The notes under the pieces: model-generated | What the model was told of the DNA's origin: nothing | What the model saw: only the letters and a program-made list of their open reading frames with translations | Databases searched by the model: none | Source of the DNA: Streptomyces sp. WMMB 322 | GTDB lineage: Bacteria; Actinomycetota; Actinomycetes; Streptomycetales; Streptomycetaceae | Reading direction: 5' to 3' | DNA length: 64,000 bases | NCBI RefSeq assembly: GCF_900090145.1 | Contig: NZ_FMHI01000013.1 | Location: 62,001-126,000 of the forward strand | Position numbers and translations under genes: made by a program | Part shown: positions 22,757 to 31,580 of the stretch, piece after piece | Position numbering within the stretch: position 1 is the stretch's first letter | Layout of the letters: every line of letters begins with the position of its first letter

Positions 22757-23468
22757 GAGCTGCGGAGTGTGACCGGAGCGGCATAGGTCCAGGTCGACGC
22801 GAATATCCGGGACTCCCGCCTGTGTCCGTCATGTAGGGCAAATCGGTTGTCGTTCAACCGGAAACTTGTTCCTGAGCTGCGGAGATGTCGCCCCGGGTGC
22901 TTGCCGGTCGTCCCATCTCGGCCGGAAAGCACCGCTGCCGGGCGGTCTTTAGTGACGCGGCCGGGCCGGAGGGGACGCTTCCGCCGGTGCCGGTGCCGGT
23001 GCCGGCGCGGGGTGCGGGTGCGGGAGTGGGCCGCGACTCGCGGGCGGCCGCGGCCACCCGCAACACAAGGCTGCTCGCGCGGACATGGAAGGACATGCCG
23101 TACAAAGCCTCGATGCGAAAAGCGAGTTCACCGTCCGGGAATTCGCGGGAATTCGCCGGACCGTCCCCTCGCGTTCGGGACGGTTTCTTCCGTGAAGAGC
23201 TTTCACGCGCCCGCCGATTCCCTGTTGACTGGATGCGGGCGGGCAACCCGCGCCCTGCGGCCGCACATCCCCGGGGACGTCACGAACTGAGTCCCGGCCT
23301 TCCGTGCGCCGGCGGTGTACGGAATATCCGTGTGCGCGGAGCGAACGTGATGCTCCGGTGTCCCGGCCGCCGCGACCGTCGCGTCCCGAAATGTGCGGGC
23401 GGGCTGCCGGATTCGGAAAGAGCACGGCCACTCCTTCCTTTCAGCCCGGACCCGACCGAGAGGACGCG
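22757..23468. other. Intergenic stretch without a recognisable gene
   Basis: About 710 bp between the SSI-like gene and the lectin gene. It contains a GGTGCC microrepeat near 22985-23005 and a doubled GGGAATTCGC near 23130-23155. Open frames here lack ribosome sites and family motifs. The last ~60 bp should hold the lectin promoter and its ribosome site (GAGAGG). Confidence 0.55.
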
Positions 23469-24479
23469 ATGACCGGTTCCCGTGACGAACGGCAGCAGGA
23501 CGACTTCGGCCCCGAGGAGACCGCCCGCCCTGCGTCCGGCTCGAAGGGCATGTCTGCCGCATTGCAGGATCAGGAAGACCAGCAGCGTGCGGAGAACGGG
23601 GAGGAGCGGACCTCGACGACGGCGGCGGAGAACGACGAGGACGAAGTCAGCCGTGTCGTCACCACGGTCAACCCCACGATCGTGCCCGCGGGTTCGCGCA
23701 GCCCGGCACCTGCGACCCGGCCGGGCGGCCGGGTACGGGCGGCCGTGCTCGCCGCCGTCGCCGCCCTGGCCCTCGTCGGGCTGTCGACCGGCGGGTATCT
23801 CCTCTACGGCGGCGACGACCGCGGCGAGATATCCGGCTCGGGCCCCGGAGCCGCCCCCGAGTGGCAGGGCGGGCAGGAGAACGACGCGCCCGGCTACGCC
23901 CCGTCCCCGGAGGAGTCGACGCCGGGCAGCGACAAGGACGGCAAGCCGGGCAGGAGCAAGTCCCCGGGCGGCGGTTCGCACGACGGCTCCCCCGGTGACG
24001 GGGACAAGGACCGGCCGCCCCGGGAAGGTGACGGCAAGCCCCCGCCCGGCGGGGACGGACCGCCCGGCGGTTCCGGAGGCGGCAACGGCTCCGGCGGGAC
24101 GGTGCAGATCCGGAACCACAACTCGGACCAGTGCATCAACGTCCCCGACGGCCAGGCCCGCGACGGCATGTTCCTGGAGATCCGCACCTGCTCGGGCGCT
24201 CCCTCGATGCGGTGGAGGTTCGCGGACGACGGCTCGGTGCGGGCCCTGGGTCTGTGCATGGACGTCGCCAACGGGTCGTCCGAGAACGGAACCGTGATCC
24301 AACTCGCCCACTGCAGTGGGAATCCGGCGCAGCAGTTCCGTCTCAGCGAGGGCAGCGATCTGGTCAACCCGCAGGCGGACAAGTGCGTGGCGGTGCGGGA
24401 CGGAGACGTCCGCAGCGGCCAGCACCTCCAGCTGTGGGACTGCTCGGGCGACGACAGCCAGAAGTGGAGCCCGATCTGA
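23469..24479 (+). CDS. Membrane-anchored ricin-type beta-trefoil lectin
   Basis: 336 residues. The N-terminal ~90 residues are acidic and Gln-rich, probably cytoplasmic. One transmembrane helix follows (VLAAVAALALVGLSTGGYLLY, about 92-112). Next comes a long Gly/Pro/Lys/Asp-rich linker (~115-210), then a C-terminal beta-trefoil (~212-336) with repeated QxW-type ends (MRWRFADD, AQQFRLSE, SQKWSPI) and paired Cys. The lectin would face outward and bind glycans. ATG at 23469 follows GAGAGG. No catalytic domain is attached, so a binding or sensing role is likely. Confidence 0.8.
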   Translation: MTGSRDERQQDDFGPEETARPASGSKGMSAALQDQEDQQRAENGEERTSTTAAENDEDEVSRVVTTVNPTIVPAGSRSPAPATRPGGRVRAAVLAAVAALALVGLSTGGYLLYGGDDRGEISGSGPGAAPEWQGGQENDAPGYAPSPEESTPGSDKDGKPGRSKSPGGGSHDGSPGDGDKDRPPREGDGKPPPGGDGPPGGSGGGNGSGGTVQIRNHNSDQCINVPDGQARDGMFLEIRTCSGAPSMRWRFADDGSVRALGLCMDVANGSSENGTVIQLAHCSGNPAQQFRLSEGSDLVNPQADKCVAVRDGDVRSGQHLQLWDCSGDDSQKWSPI

Positions 24480-24566
24480 GAGCGTGCGGCACGGAGTCCG
24501 GAACCGGCTGACGCTCGTGGCAAGGCCCCGGGTCGTCCATGTGCGCGCCCCGGGTCCACGGCGACG

Positions 24567-24657
24567 GCGGCCGCGCCGGAGCCGGCGGGTGACGGGCTGC
24601 GCCCGCAACGCGGAGAGCCCTGCTCGCGCGGCCGCGCCGGAGCCGGCGGGCGACGGG
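24567..24657. repeat. 30-bp direct repeat, two copies
   Basis: Near-identical 30-bp segments (one mismatch) lie at 24567-24596 and 24628-24657, 61 bp apart, in the gap after the lectin gene and next to the end of the MFS gene. Origin unknown; probably a local duplication. Confidence 0.75.
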
Positions 24658-24659
24658 GG

Positions 24660-25883
24660 TCAAGCCGGCCCGTCGCCGCCCCGGGTCGCCTTCTGCAGTT
24701 GCGGTGCCGTTCGCTCCGGACCTCCGGAACGCGGGCCTCCCCGCTCCCGCGCCGCGAGGGCCGCCGGCGTGATCAGTGCGGCCAGCAGGCCCACGAGTCC
24801 CATCGAGACGGTGAGATCCGTCAGTGAGGCGATGCCGCCGACCAGCGGGGGCCCGCCGAGCAGTCCCGCATAGGCGATCGTCGTGACGAAGCCCAGCTCA
24901 CGCTCGCCGCCGCTGCCGTCCTCGCGGCGGCCCGCCTCACCTGCGAGCGCCATCGCCGTGGGGAAGCAGAACGCCAGGCCCGCGCCTGCGAGCGCGAACC
25001 CGGCGTAGGCCACGGCACCGGCGGGGACCACCGCCCCGGCCGTCAGTCCGAAGGCCGCGACGAGTCCGCTGCCCGCGAGCACGCGGTGCGGTCCGAACCG
25101 CTTCTCCACGCGTTCCCCGACGAGCCTGGTCGCGGCCATCGTCACGGAGAACACCGAGAAGGCCGTCGCCGCGACGGATTCCGTGACGGCACGCTCGCGC
25201 ACCAGGAAGAGCGCGGACCACTCGGCGCACACGCCTTCGGCCACAGCTGCGCACAGCGCCACGGCGGCGAGCAGCCACAGCCGCCCGCGGACGACGACGC
25301 CGCGGAAGCTGCCCCCGGTCCGCTGATGCGGCTCCGGCCGTTCGCCTGGCAGCGCGCGCCCGGTGACGAGCAGCACCGGCAGACCCACGGCGGCCACCAC
25401 GCAGAAGTGCCAGACGGGCGGCACCGTCAGCGCGGCGGCGAGCGCGGCGCTCAGGGACCCGAGGAGTCCGCCCGCGCTGAACCCCGCGTGGAAGAACGGC
25501 ATCAGCGCCCGGTCCGTCTCCCGGACGACGGCGACGGCGGCGACGTTCATCGCCACGTCGACGGTGCCCATCAGGCCGCCGAGGGCGGCCAGCGCCAGGC
25601 CGAGCGTGAGCGGCGATCCGGTCATGCCCACCAGCGGCAGCACCAGACAGGCAGACGTCAGCGCCGCCGCGATGACGAACCGTGCGCCCCGGGCGGCGCA
25701 GGCGCGCGCCGCGAGCGGCGCGGTGACGATCATGGCGATGCCGGGGCCGAGGAGCGCGAGGCCGAGGCCGCCGGGCTGCGCGTCCACCTGAGCGGCGAGG
25801 GCCGGGACGCGGGCTGCCCAGGCGCCGTAGAGGCCGCCGTTGACGACGAACACCACAGCCACAGCGGCGCGGTGGGAGACCAC
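24660..25883 (-). CDS. MFS transporter (YbjJ/fucose-permease-like)
   Basis: 407 residues with about twelve hydrophobic segments, beginning VVFVVNGGLYGAWAARVPALA, a pattern I associate with the YbjJ-like branch of the major facilitator family. Other marks are GTVDVAMNVAAVAV, MPFFHAGFSAGGLLGS and AFCFPTAMALAGE. The GTG at 25883 has GGAGGAGGA about 5 bases upstream. It is divergent from the glycosyltransferase/radical SAM unit, 214 bp away, and could export or import its product. Substrate unknown. Confidence 0.82.
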   Translation of the reverse strand: MVSHRAAVAVVFVVNGGLYGAWAARVPALAAQVDAQPGGLGLALLGPGIAMIVTAPLAARACAARGARFVIAAALTSACLVLPLVGMTGSPLTLGLALAALGGLMGTVDVAMNVAAVAVVRETDRALMPFFHAGFSAGGLLGSLSAALAAALTVPPVWHFCVVAAVGLPVLLVTGRALPGERPEPHQRTGGSFRGVVVRGRLWLLAAVALCAAVAEGVCAEWSALFLVRERAVTESVAATAFSVFSVTMAATRLVGERVEKRFGPHRVLAGSGLVAAFGLTAGAVVPAGAVAYAGFALAGAGLAFCFPTAMALAGEAGRREDGSGGERELGFVTTIAYAGLLGGPPLVGGIASLTDLTVSMGLVGLLAALITPAALAARERGGPRSGGPERTAPQLQKATRGGDGPA

Positions 25884-26097
25884 GCGATTCCTCCTCCGTC
25901 GGTGACGAGTCTTCAGGCGGCGGGCGGTCAGGTTATTGGCATCCGCGTTCCAACGCCTGGAAAACGATCGAATCCTGGTCTTCTCCCGCTCCCGCGAAGG
26001 GTAGTTGCCCGTCGGGGCGCGCATTCCGCCGTGAGTTCCCAGGCAGTTGCGGCGTACCCGGGCAGAGCGGCACACAACGGCAGGAGTACGCGAGTCC

Positions 26098-28749
26098 ATG
26101 ACCGTGTTGTGGGGAATATCGTTCGACGCCACTCCGATCTCCGGCGTGGTGGTGGAATTCGTCAAGACCGCGCGGCACTTCCGGGAACAGGGCTACCGGG
26201 TGCATCTCGATCTCGGTTACGACATCAAAGCGGACAAGAACGCGTTCTTCCGGCCCTACAGAGACGAAGCGGCGCAGCTTCCGCACTGGATACGCCTCGA
26301 CCGGATCGAAGGTCTCCGGGAAATCCCCGGTTACGACCAGCAGTTCGTCTCCGACGTTCTGCGCGAGCGCGTCCAGGAAAACGCCGGCGAACATCTGCTG
26401 CCGCGGGTGGACGCCGCTGCCGAAGCGATCAGCGAGAGGATCGTGGAGACCTGGGAGGGCCTCGGCGTCTCCGCCGTGCTGGTGGAGAACGGGACGCTGC
26501 CCGAGAACATCACGTACACCATGGCGCTCCGCTCGGCCATCGAACGCTACGGGCTGCGCCACAGGCTGGGCCGTTTCGTCCTGTGGCGTGACCACGACCT
26601 GATGTGGCAGAGCGAACCAGGCATCGCCAAGTACGGCACGTTTCCCTACCCCGGCACCGTCGCGCCCGTGAACTCGCCGTACATCCGCTACATCGCGCTG
26701 CACGAGGAGGCGCTCAGGAGAACGCTCGAATGGGTGCCGGGCCTGGAGAACATCGACGTCCTGCCCAACACCTTCACACACGTCCCGGCCGTGCCCGGCC
26801 ACACGCAGGCAGCCCGGGACGGCCGACGGGCCGACTTCCGCCGCGACTTCGGGATTCCCGCGGACGCGCCGCTGATCGCCCGCTTCACCAGGATCATCCC
26901 GCAGAAGCGGATCGACCGGGACGTGCACCTGGTGGCCCGGCTCGCGGACCGCGCCGACGTCCACCTCTTCATCGCGGGCGACACGGGTGAGTCCCCGGAA
27001 GAGCACGCGCGGCTCGTGCGCCTCGCCGACTCGCTCGGCGTCGGCGACCGCGTCGTCTTCGGCGGACCGCTCGCGCCCCACGAGGCCGACATCGCTGCGG
27101 CACGCGCCGACGGCTACTCGGTGCGCGACCTGCTCGCGCACGCCGATCTGGCCTCGTTCCTGACCTCCTACGACTACGAGAGCTACGGGAACCCGATCGG
27201 TGAGGCGATCGCGTCGCGCGTCCCGTTTCTGACCACCCGCTACCAGCTCTACGACACGGTGTACGGCGACAAGGGGTTCCGCGCGCCCGTCATGGAGCTG
27301 ACCGACGGCGACCTGCCCACGCCGGCCTTCGTGGACAGCGTGGCCGAGCTGATCCTGGACGAAAGGAAGCGCGAGGAGATGGCGGACTTCAACCACACGC
27401 TCGGCAAGCAGCACTTCGGCGCTGACCGTGCCGGCGAAGTCGTCGGTGAGCTCACACTGCCCCCCATGGGGGAGCGGACCAGGATGAGCGTCGTACTCCC
27501 CGTCTACAACGAGGCGGAGAACCTGCCGGCGGTGCTCGACTCCCTGTGGGGGCAGCGCGGTCCGCACGGCCCGCTGGACAAGTCCCTGTACGAGGTCGTG
27601 CTGGTGGACAACAACTCCACCGACGAGACGGTGCGCATCGCACGCCGCTTCGCCGCCGAGCATCCCGAACTGGCCCTGCACGTCATTCCCGAGCCCGAAC
27701 AGGGCGTCGCCTGCGCACGCAGGACCGGCATGGACTTCGCGTCGCGGCGCAGCGCCCGGCGCGAGGCGACCGACGGGGAGCAGCGCTTCTACCTCGTCTC
27801 CGCCGACGCCGACTGCCGTGTCGACGCGCGGTGGCTGTGGGAGCTGCTGACGGCGATGGACTCGGGCAAGGCCGCCATCGGCGTGTGCGACTACTACTAC
27901 GAGCCCGAGCACTTCGCCGGGAGGCCCCGGCTGTGGGACGCCATCCAGCGCACGCTGCGCTGCCGCGCCGTGACGTTCGCCCTCTTCGGCGGGTTCCCCG
28001 ACGGCAAGGGCTTCGCCGTCGACCGCGACGCGTACGAGAAGGTCGGAGGCGTCGAGATCTTCTACCAGCTCCAGAACGGAAAGTTCGTCAACCACCTCTC
28101 GGACGACTGGGACTTCGGGATTCTCGTGCGCGGCTCGGGGGAGGACATCACCTACGTCCCGGCCTCACGGGTGGAGATCAACCCCCGCCGGGTCAACCAC
28201 GCAATCGACGAGGTGATCACCGGACGCGCCTACGGTTCGGACGGGATCATCGTGATGCGCGACATCCGTGTGCAGGAACCCGCGGAGGGGGCCAAAGGCG
28301 GAGCTCCCGCCGCCGACCTGACGGAGGAACAGGCCCAGCAGGCATGGGAGTTCTCCATCAAGGACTTCACGCCGAAGAACACCGTCCTGCCCGTGCTGCT
28401 CACTCCGTCCCTCCTCGACGACCGCGCCGTCATCGACTTCTTCGGCCCGTCGCTCGCCGAACGGCTCGGGAGGCGCATCGCCGAGATCAAGGACGAGATG
28501 CGGGTCGTCGACTTCACGCCCATCCACTCGTACAAGACGCCGTCCTACCGGCTGTACTTCGAGTTCGCCGACGAGATTTTCGCCCGGCTGCGCGCCACCG
28601 TCGGCGAGGACATCGGCCACCCGCCGCCGCTTCCGGAATGCTTCCGGGACGTACCGCCGGAACGGTTCACGGAGTTCGTGAAGTACTTCTGCGAGGACCG
28701 CGAATCCGGCGAGGCGCACAACTACTTCGGGAACGGAGGTGTCTTCTGA
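26098..28749 (+). CDS. Two-domain glycosyltransferase (GT4-like plus GT2-like)
   Basis: 883 residues. The N-terminal ~460 residues form a GT-B enzyme: opening ISFDATPISGVVVEF, the donor-site FTRIIPQKRIDRDVHL, and SYDYESYGNPIGEAIA with an EX7E motif. From ~463 a GT-A (GT2) domain starts with MSVVLPVYNEAENLPAVLDS, then VDNNSTDETV and the metal-binding SADADCRVD. The last ~200 residues are helical and unassigned. Two transferase folds in one chain suggest it builds a disaccharide or adds two sugars. Its stop overlaps the radical SAM gene by one base (TGATG). ATG at 26098 follows CAGGAG at some distance. I do not recognise the pathway. Confidence 0.8.
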   Translation: MTVLWGISFDATPISGVVVEFVKTARHFREQGYRVHLDLGYDIKADKNAFFRPYRDEAAQLPHWIRLDRIEGLREIPGYDQQFVSDVLRERVQENAGEHLLPRVDAAAEAISERIVETWEGLGVSAVLVENGTLPENITYTMALRSAIERYGLRHRLGRFVLWRDHDLMWQSEPGIAKYGTFPYPGTVAPVNSPYIRYIALHEEALRRTLEWVPGLENIDVLPNTFTHVPAVPGHTQAARDGRRADFRRDFGIPADAPLIARFTRIIPQKRIDRDVHLVARLADRADVHLFIAGDTGESPEEHARLVRLADSLGVGDRVVFGGPLAPHEADIAAARADGYSVRDLLAHADLASFLTSYDYESYGNPIGEAIASRVPFLTTRYQLYDTVYGDKGFRAPVMELTDGDLPTPAFVDSVAELILDERKREEMADFNHTLGKQHFGADRAGEVVGELTLPPMGERTRMSVVLPVYNEAENLPAVLDSLWGQRGPHGPLDKSLYEVVLVDNNSTDETVRIARRFAAEHPELALHVIPEPEQGVACARRTGMDFASRRSARREATDGEQRFYLVSADADCRVDARWLWELLTAMDSGKAAIGVCDYYYEPEHFAGRPRLWDAIQRTLRCRAVTFALFGGFPDGKGFAVDRDAYEKVGGVEIFYQLQNGKFVNHLSDDWDFGILVRGSGEDITYVPASRVEINPRRVNHAIDEVITGRAYGSDGIIVMRDIRVQEPAEGAKGGAPAADLTEEQAQQAWEFSIKDFTPKNTVLPVLLTPSLLDDRAVIDFFGPSLAERLGRRIAEIKDEMRVVDFTPIHSYKTPSYRLYFEFADEIFARLRATVGEDIGHPPPLPECFRDVPPERFTEFVKYFCEDRESGEAHNYFGNGGVF

Positions 28750-30212
28750 TGCAGATCGGACACAGGCAGACCTACGAGGACTCCGTCGCCTCGCTGCGGC
28801 AGACCGACCCGGGACACCCCGTGCCGTCGGTGGTGGAGACGCTCGCCGCCCCCGAGAACAGGCATCTGCTGGAGTACGTGACCGAGGACCCCTTCGGCGC
28901 GCACGTCTTCCCCGGCAACCTCCCGGACCACACGCCGGCGGACTTCCTCGCCGACCTCGACGAGCAGCTCGCCGGCACGGCGCCGATCCACCTGTGGTCC
29001 TACATCCCCACCTGCGCCTACCGGTGCCGCTTCTGCCAGTACCCCGTGGTGCTCGTCAAGGGAGCGCCGGAGGTCGCCGACAGCAAGGCCCGGCAGTGGG
29101 TCGACTGGAACATCCGTGAGGCGCGGCTGTGGCTGCGTGAGGTGCCGAACCTGGCGTCGGCACCGATCGGGGAGTTCAACGTCTTCGGCGGCACCCCCTC
29201 CCTGCTGCCGCCGGACGCCATCCGCGCCCTGCTCGACTTCTACAAGGAGAACTTCAACTTCACGCCGGAGACGGCGATCCGCTTCGAGGGCGATCCCAGC
29301 ACCTTCACACCCGAGAAGCTGGAACTGCTCGCCGGGCTCGGCTGCACGAAACTGAGCAGCGGCGTGCAGTCCTTCGACGACCCGGTGCTGGAGCAGTGCG
29401 GCCGGGAGCACACCGCGCAGATGTGCGTGGACTTCATACGCAACGCCCAGCGCACCGGCTTCGACTGGACCAGCATCGACCTGATGTACGGGCTGCTCGA
29501 CCAGACCGTCGACAGCGTGCGCCGGGACCTCGACATCGTCGTCGAGAACGAACTGACCGCGGTCGTCTGCACGAAGCTCCATCTGAAGTCCTACAGCGAC
29601 ACCAGGACCGGAGTGGCCGGGGTGCAGCCCGCCGCCTGGCAACTGCCCGACTACCGCGCCAGGTTGGTCGACAACGGCCACCGGTGGCCGACTCTCGGCG
29701 AGCAGTACCAGATGCGCGAGCTGCTCACCGAGGGCCTCGAGAGCGGCGGCTACCGCGAGCAGCCCACCATGTACTTCGCGCAGAACGGCAAGGGCCCGGA
29801 GAAGTGGAAGGCCATCATGGTCGACCAGGACAAGCAGGAGGCCGAGGTCGCCATCGGCCTGGGCGGCAGCTCCAGCTGCCGCACCTCGGAAGCGATCACC
29901 GACGTGAACTGGAAGCGCTACTCCGAGGCGGTCGAGGCGGGCCGGGTCCCGCTGGGGTCGGTGACCCGCTTCAGCGAGGAGGCGCAGGAGGCCAGGGCGG
30001 TCAAGATGGCCCTCTCCACGCTGAGCCCCCTCAGTGACCGGCTGCACAGGCAGCGCTTTCCAGGGGCCTCCCTGTTCGAGGAGCCCTGGCACGGCCGGTT
30101 CCGTTCCCTGGAGGAGCGCGGCCTGGCCGTGATGGACCGCGAGGCCGAGGAGGTACGGCTGACGACTGACGGAAAGGTCCTGGTGGAGGCGGTCATCAAC
30201 TCCGAGTTCTGA
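28749..30212 (+). CDS. HemN/HemW-like radical SAM enzyme
   Basis: 487 residues. The radical SAM cluster motif is CAYRCRFC (CX3CX2C) near residue 87. Family blocks follow: FNVFGGTPSLLPPDAIRALL, IRFEGDPSTFTPEKLELL, GVQSFDDPVLEQCGR and DLMYGL. The C-terminal winged domain ends with VRLTTDGKVLVEAV. HemN relatives include oxygen-independent coproporphyrinogen oxidase, haem chaperone HemW and natural-product methylases or cyclopropanases that use two SAM. No haem genes are near. GGAGG precedes the ATG, which shares one base with the upstream stop, so it is co-translated with the double glycosyltransferase and probably acts on the same product. Confidence 0.82.
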   Translation: MQIGHRQTYEDSVASLRQTDPGHPVPSVVETLAAPENRHLLEYVTEDPFGAHVFPGNLPDHTPADFLADLDEQLAGTAPIHLWSYIPTCAYRCRFCQYPVVLVKGAPEVADSKARQWVDWNIREARLWLREVPNLASAPIGEFNVFGGTPSLLPPDAIRALLDFYKENFNFTPETAIRFEGDPSTFTPEKLELLAGLGCTKLSSGVQSFDDPVLEQCGREHTAQMCVDFIRNAQRTGFDWTSIDLMYGLLDQTVDSVRRDLDIVVENELTAVVCTKLHLKSYSDTRTGVAGVQPAAWQLPDYRARLVDNGHRWPTLGEQYQMRELLTEGLESGGYREQPTMYFAQNGKGPEKWKAIMVDQDKQEAEVAIGLGGSSSCRTSEAITDVNWKRYSEAVEAGRVPLGSVTRFSEEAQEARAVKMALSTLSPLSDRLHRQRFPGASLFEEPWHGRFRSLEERGLAVMDREAEEVRLTTDGKVLVEAVINSEF

Positions 30213-30519
30213 CGGCGGCCGCGGCACACCGGATTCCCTGACGCGGTACCGACGCGGTACCGGTGGCCGTATGAGGGCGCCCGCTCCGGGCCTCACGCCT
30301 TCCCGGAGCCATGTGCACATGCGCGGTCCGGCAACGTCCAGCCCCGTGCACGCAGCGGTGATTCCGGTGACGTACAGCCGTATTCGCCGGTCACGTGGCT
30401 GCCCGGGAGGTCCCGGGAGGCAGGCGCCGCGGCCTCTCAGCGGGAAGCGGGTGAGGAGTAGGGTTCGAAGCAGGGGGTGTGCACACACTGCGGGACCGAC
30501 CCTCGTTGCGAGAGAGCTG
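30213..30519. other. Intergenic region before the AraC-type gene
   Basis: About 307 bp. It contains a doubled GACGCGGTACC (30240-30262), perhaps a local duplication. I see no gene, strong hairpin or clear promoter; AGAGAG at 30511-30516 is the ribosome site of the next gene. Confidence 0.5.
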
Positions 30520-31533
30520 ATGAATGCCGTCACACGAGATCCGGACCTCGAGCGCCACGCGCTGAGACGGACGGTGTTCGAGACCACCGACTTCGATGCC
30601 GGGCGCTCCTTCATCATCAGCACCTACCGCACCAGCCTCCGCCTGAAGAGGGGAAGCGAACGGGACCAGTCCGTCAAGCACGCGCGTCACGACTTCGGCG
30701 ACTTCTGCGTGGACGAGCTCAGCCTGCCCATGGAAGCCGGGTACGACATCGAACCGCTCGGGAGCCTCACGGTCGTCCAGCCGATCGCCGGCTGGGTGGA
30801 CCACCGCTGGGAGGAGAGCAGCGAGAACACGGGGCCCGGCGACGTCGCCGTCATCTCGCCGCCGCACCGGCCCTTCAGTGTCACCCTGCACAACCTCGCC
30901 TCCGGGACCGTCGTCCTGCACCAGCCCCTGCTGATGCGGGCCGCGGGTTTCCCCGAGGACGAGCCGGACAGCTCACTCCGCTTCTCCGGCACACAGCCGG
31001 CCTCCACGGAGCTCGCAGGCGGGTGGCGCCACGCGGTCAGCTGCGTACGCCAGGTCCTCAGCGCTCGTCCCGAGGTGCTGGGCGAACCGCTCGTGGTCGG
31101 CAATCTGGCCCGCGGCCTCGCGACGACCGCACTGGAGACCTTTCCCAACACCGGTGGCCCCGAGCCGACTTCGGCGGACGGCGGCGACGCCACGGCCGCT
31201 GCCGTTTCGAGGGCCGTGGCCTTCATCGAGGAGAACGCGCACACCGACATCAGCCTCGCCGACATCGCCGCCGCGGCCCGGGTCACCCCCCGCTCACTAC
31301 GGATCGCCTTCGCCCGCCATCACAGGAGCAGCATCTTCGGCTGCGTGCGCAGCGTGCGCCTTGAGCGCGCGCATTTCGACCTGCTCGCTGTCCACGCAGA
31401 CATACCGGGCGCCCCGGACGGTGAAACCGTGGCGGCAGTCGGTGCGCGCTGGGGATTCGCCAATCCGGCCGATTTCGCCGCCTCCTACCACCATGCGTAC
31501 GGCGTGAGCCCTGAGGAGATCCTCCCGGCCTGA
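30520..31533 (+). CDS. AraC-family transcriptional regulator (AraC-binding-like sensor)
   Basis: 337 residues. The N-terminal ~200 residues form a cupin-like sensor (HDFGDFCVDELSLPM, GDVAVISPPHRPFSV). The C-terminal ~110 residues hold two helix-turn-helix units: DISLADIAAAARVTPRSLRIAF and AVGARWGFANPADFAASY, ending in HAYGVSPEEIL. ATG at 30520 has AGAGAG just upstream; longer in-frame extensions lack ribosome sites. It lies 307 bp after the radical SAM gene on the same strand and might govern that unit, or the convergent pirin gene. The target is not readable from the sequence. Confidence 0.85.
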   Translation: MNAVTRDPDLERHALRRTVFETTDFDAGRSFIISTYRTSLRLKRGSERDQSVKHARHDFGDFCVDELSLPMEAGYDIEPLGSLTVVQPIAGWVDHRWEESSENTGPGDVAVISPPHRPFSVTLHNLASGTVVLHQPLLMRAAGFPEDEPDSSLRFSGTQPASTELAGGWRHAVSCVRQVLSARPEVLGEPLVVGNLARGLATTALETFPNTGGPEPTSADGGDATAAAVSRAVAFIEENAHTDISLADIAAAARVTPRSLRIAFARHHRSSIFGCVRSVRLERAHFDLLAVHADIPGAPDGETVAAVGARWGFANPADFAASYHHAYGVSPEEILPA

Positions 31534-31580
31534 GGCCCGCCGCGGCGCCGCGATTCCGGCACCGCAGCGGTTCCGCACGG

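Noticed and set aside
22885..23472. 195-codon plus-strand frame before the lectin gene
   Set aside because: Low-complexity translation, no ribosome site, no recognisable fold.
28749..30212. Coproporphyrinogen oxidase for haem synthesis
   Set aside because: Gene is coupled to a glycosyltransferase and no haem gene is adjacent; family alone does not support the haem role.
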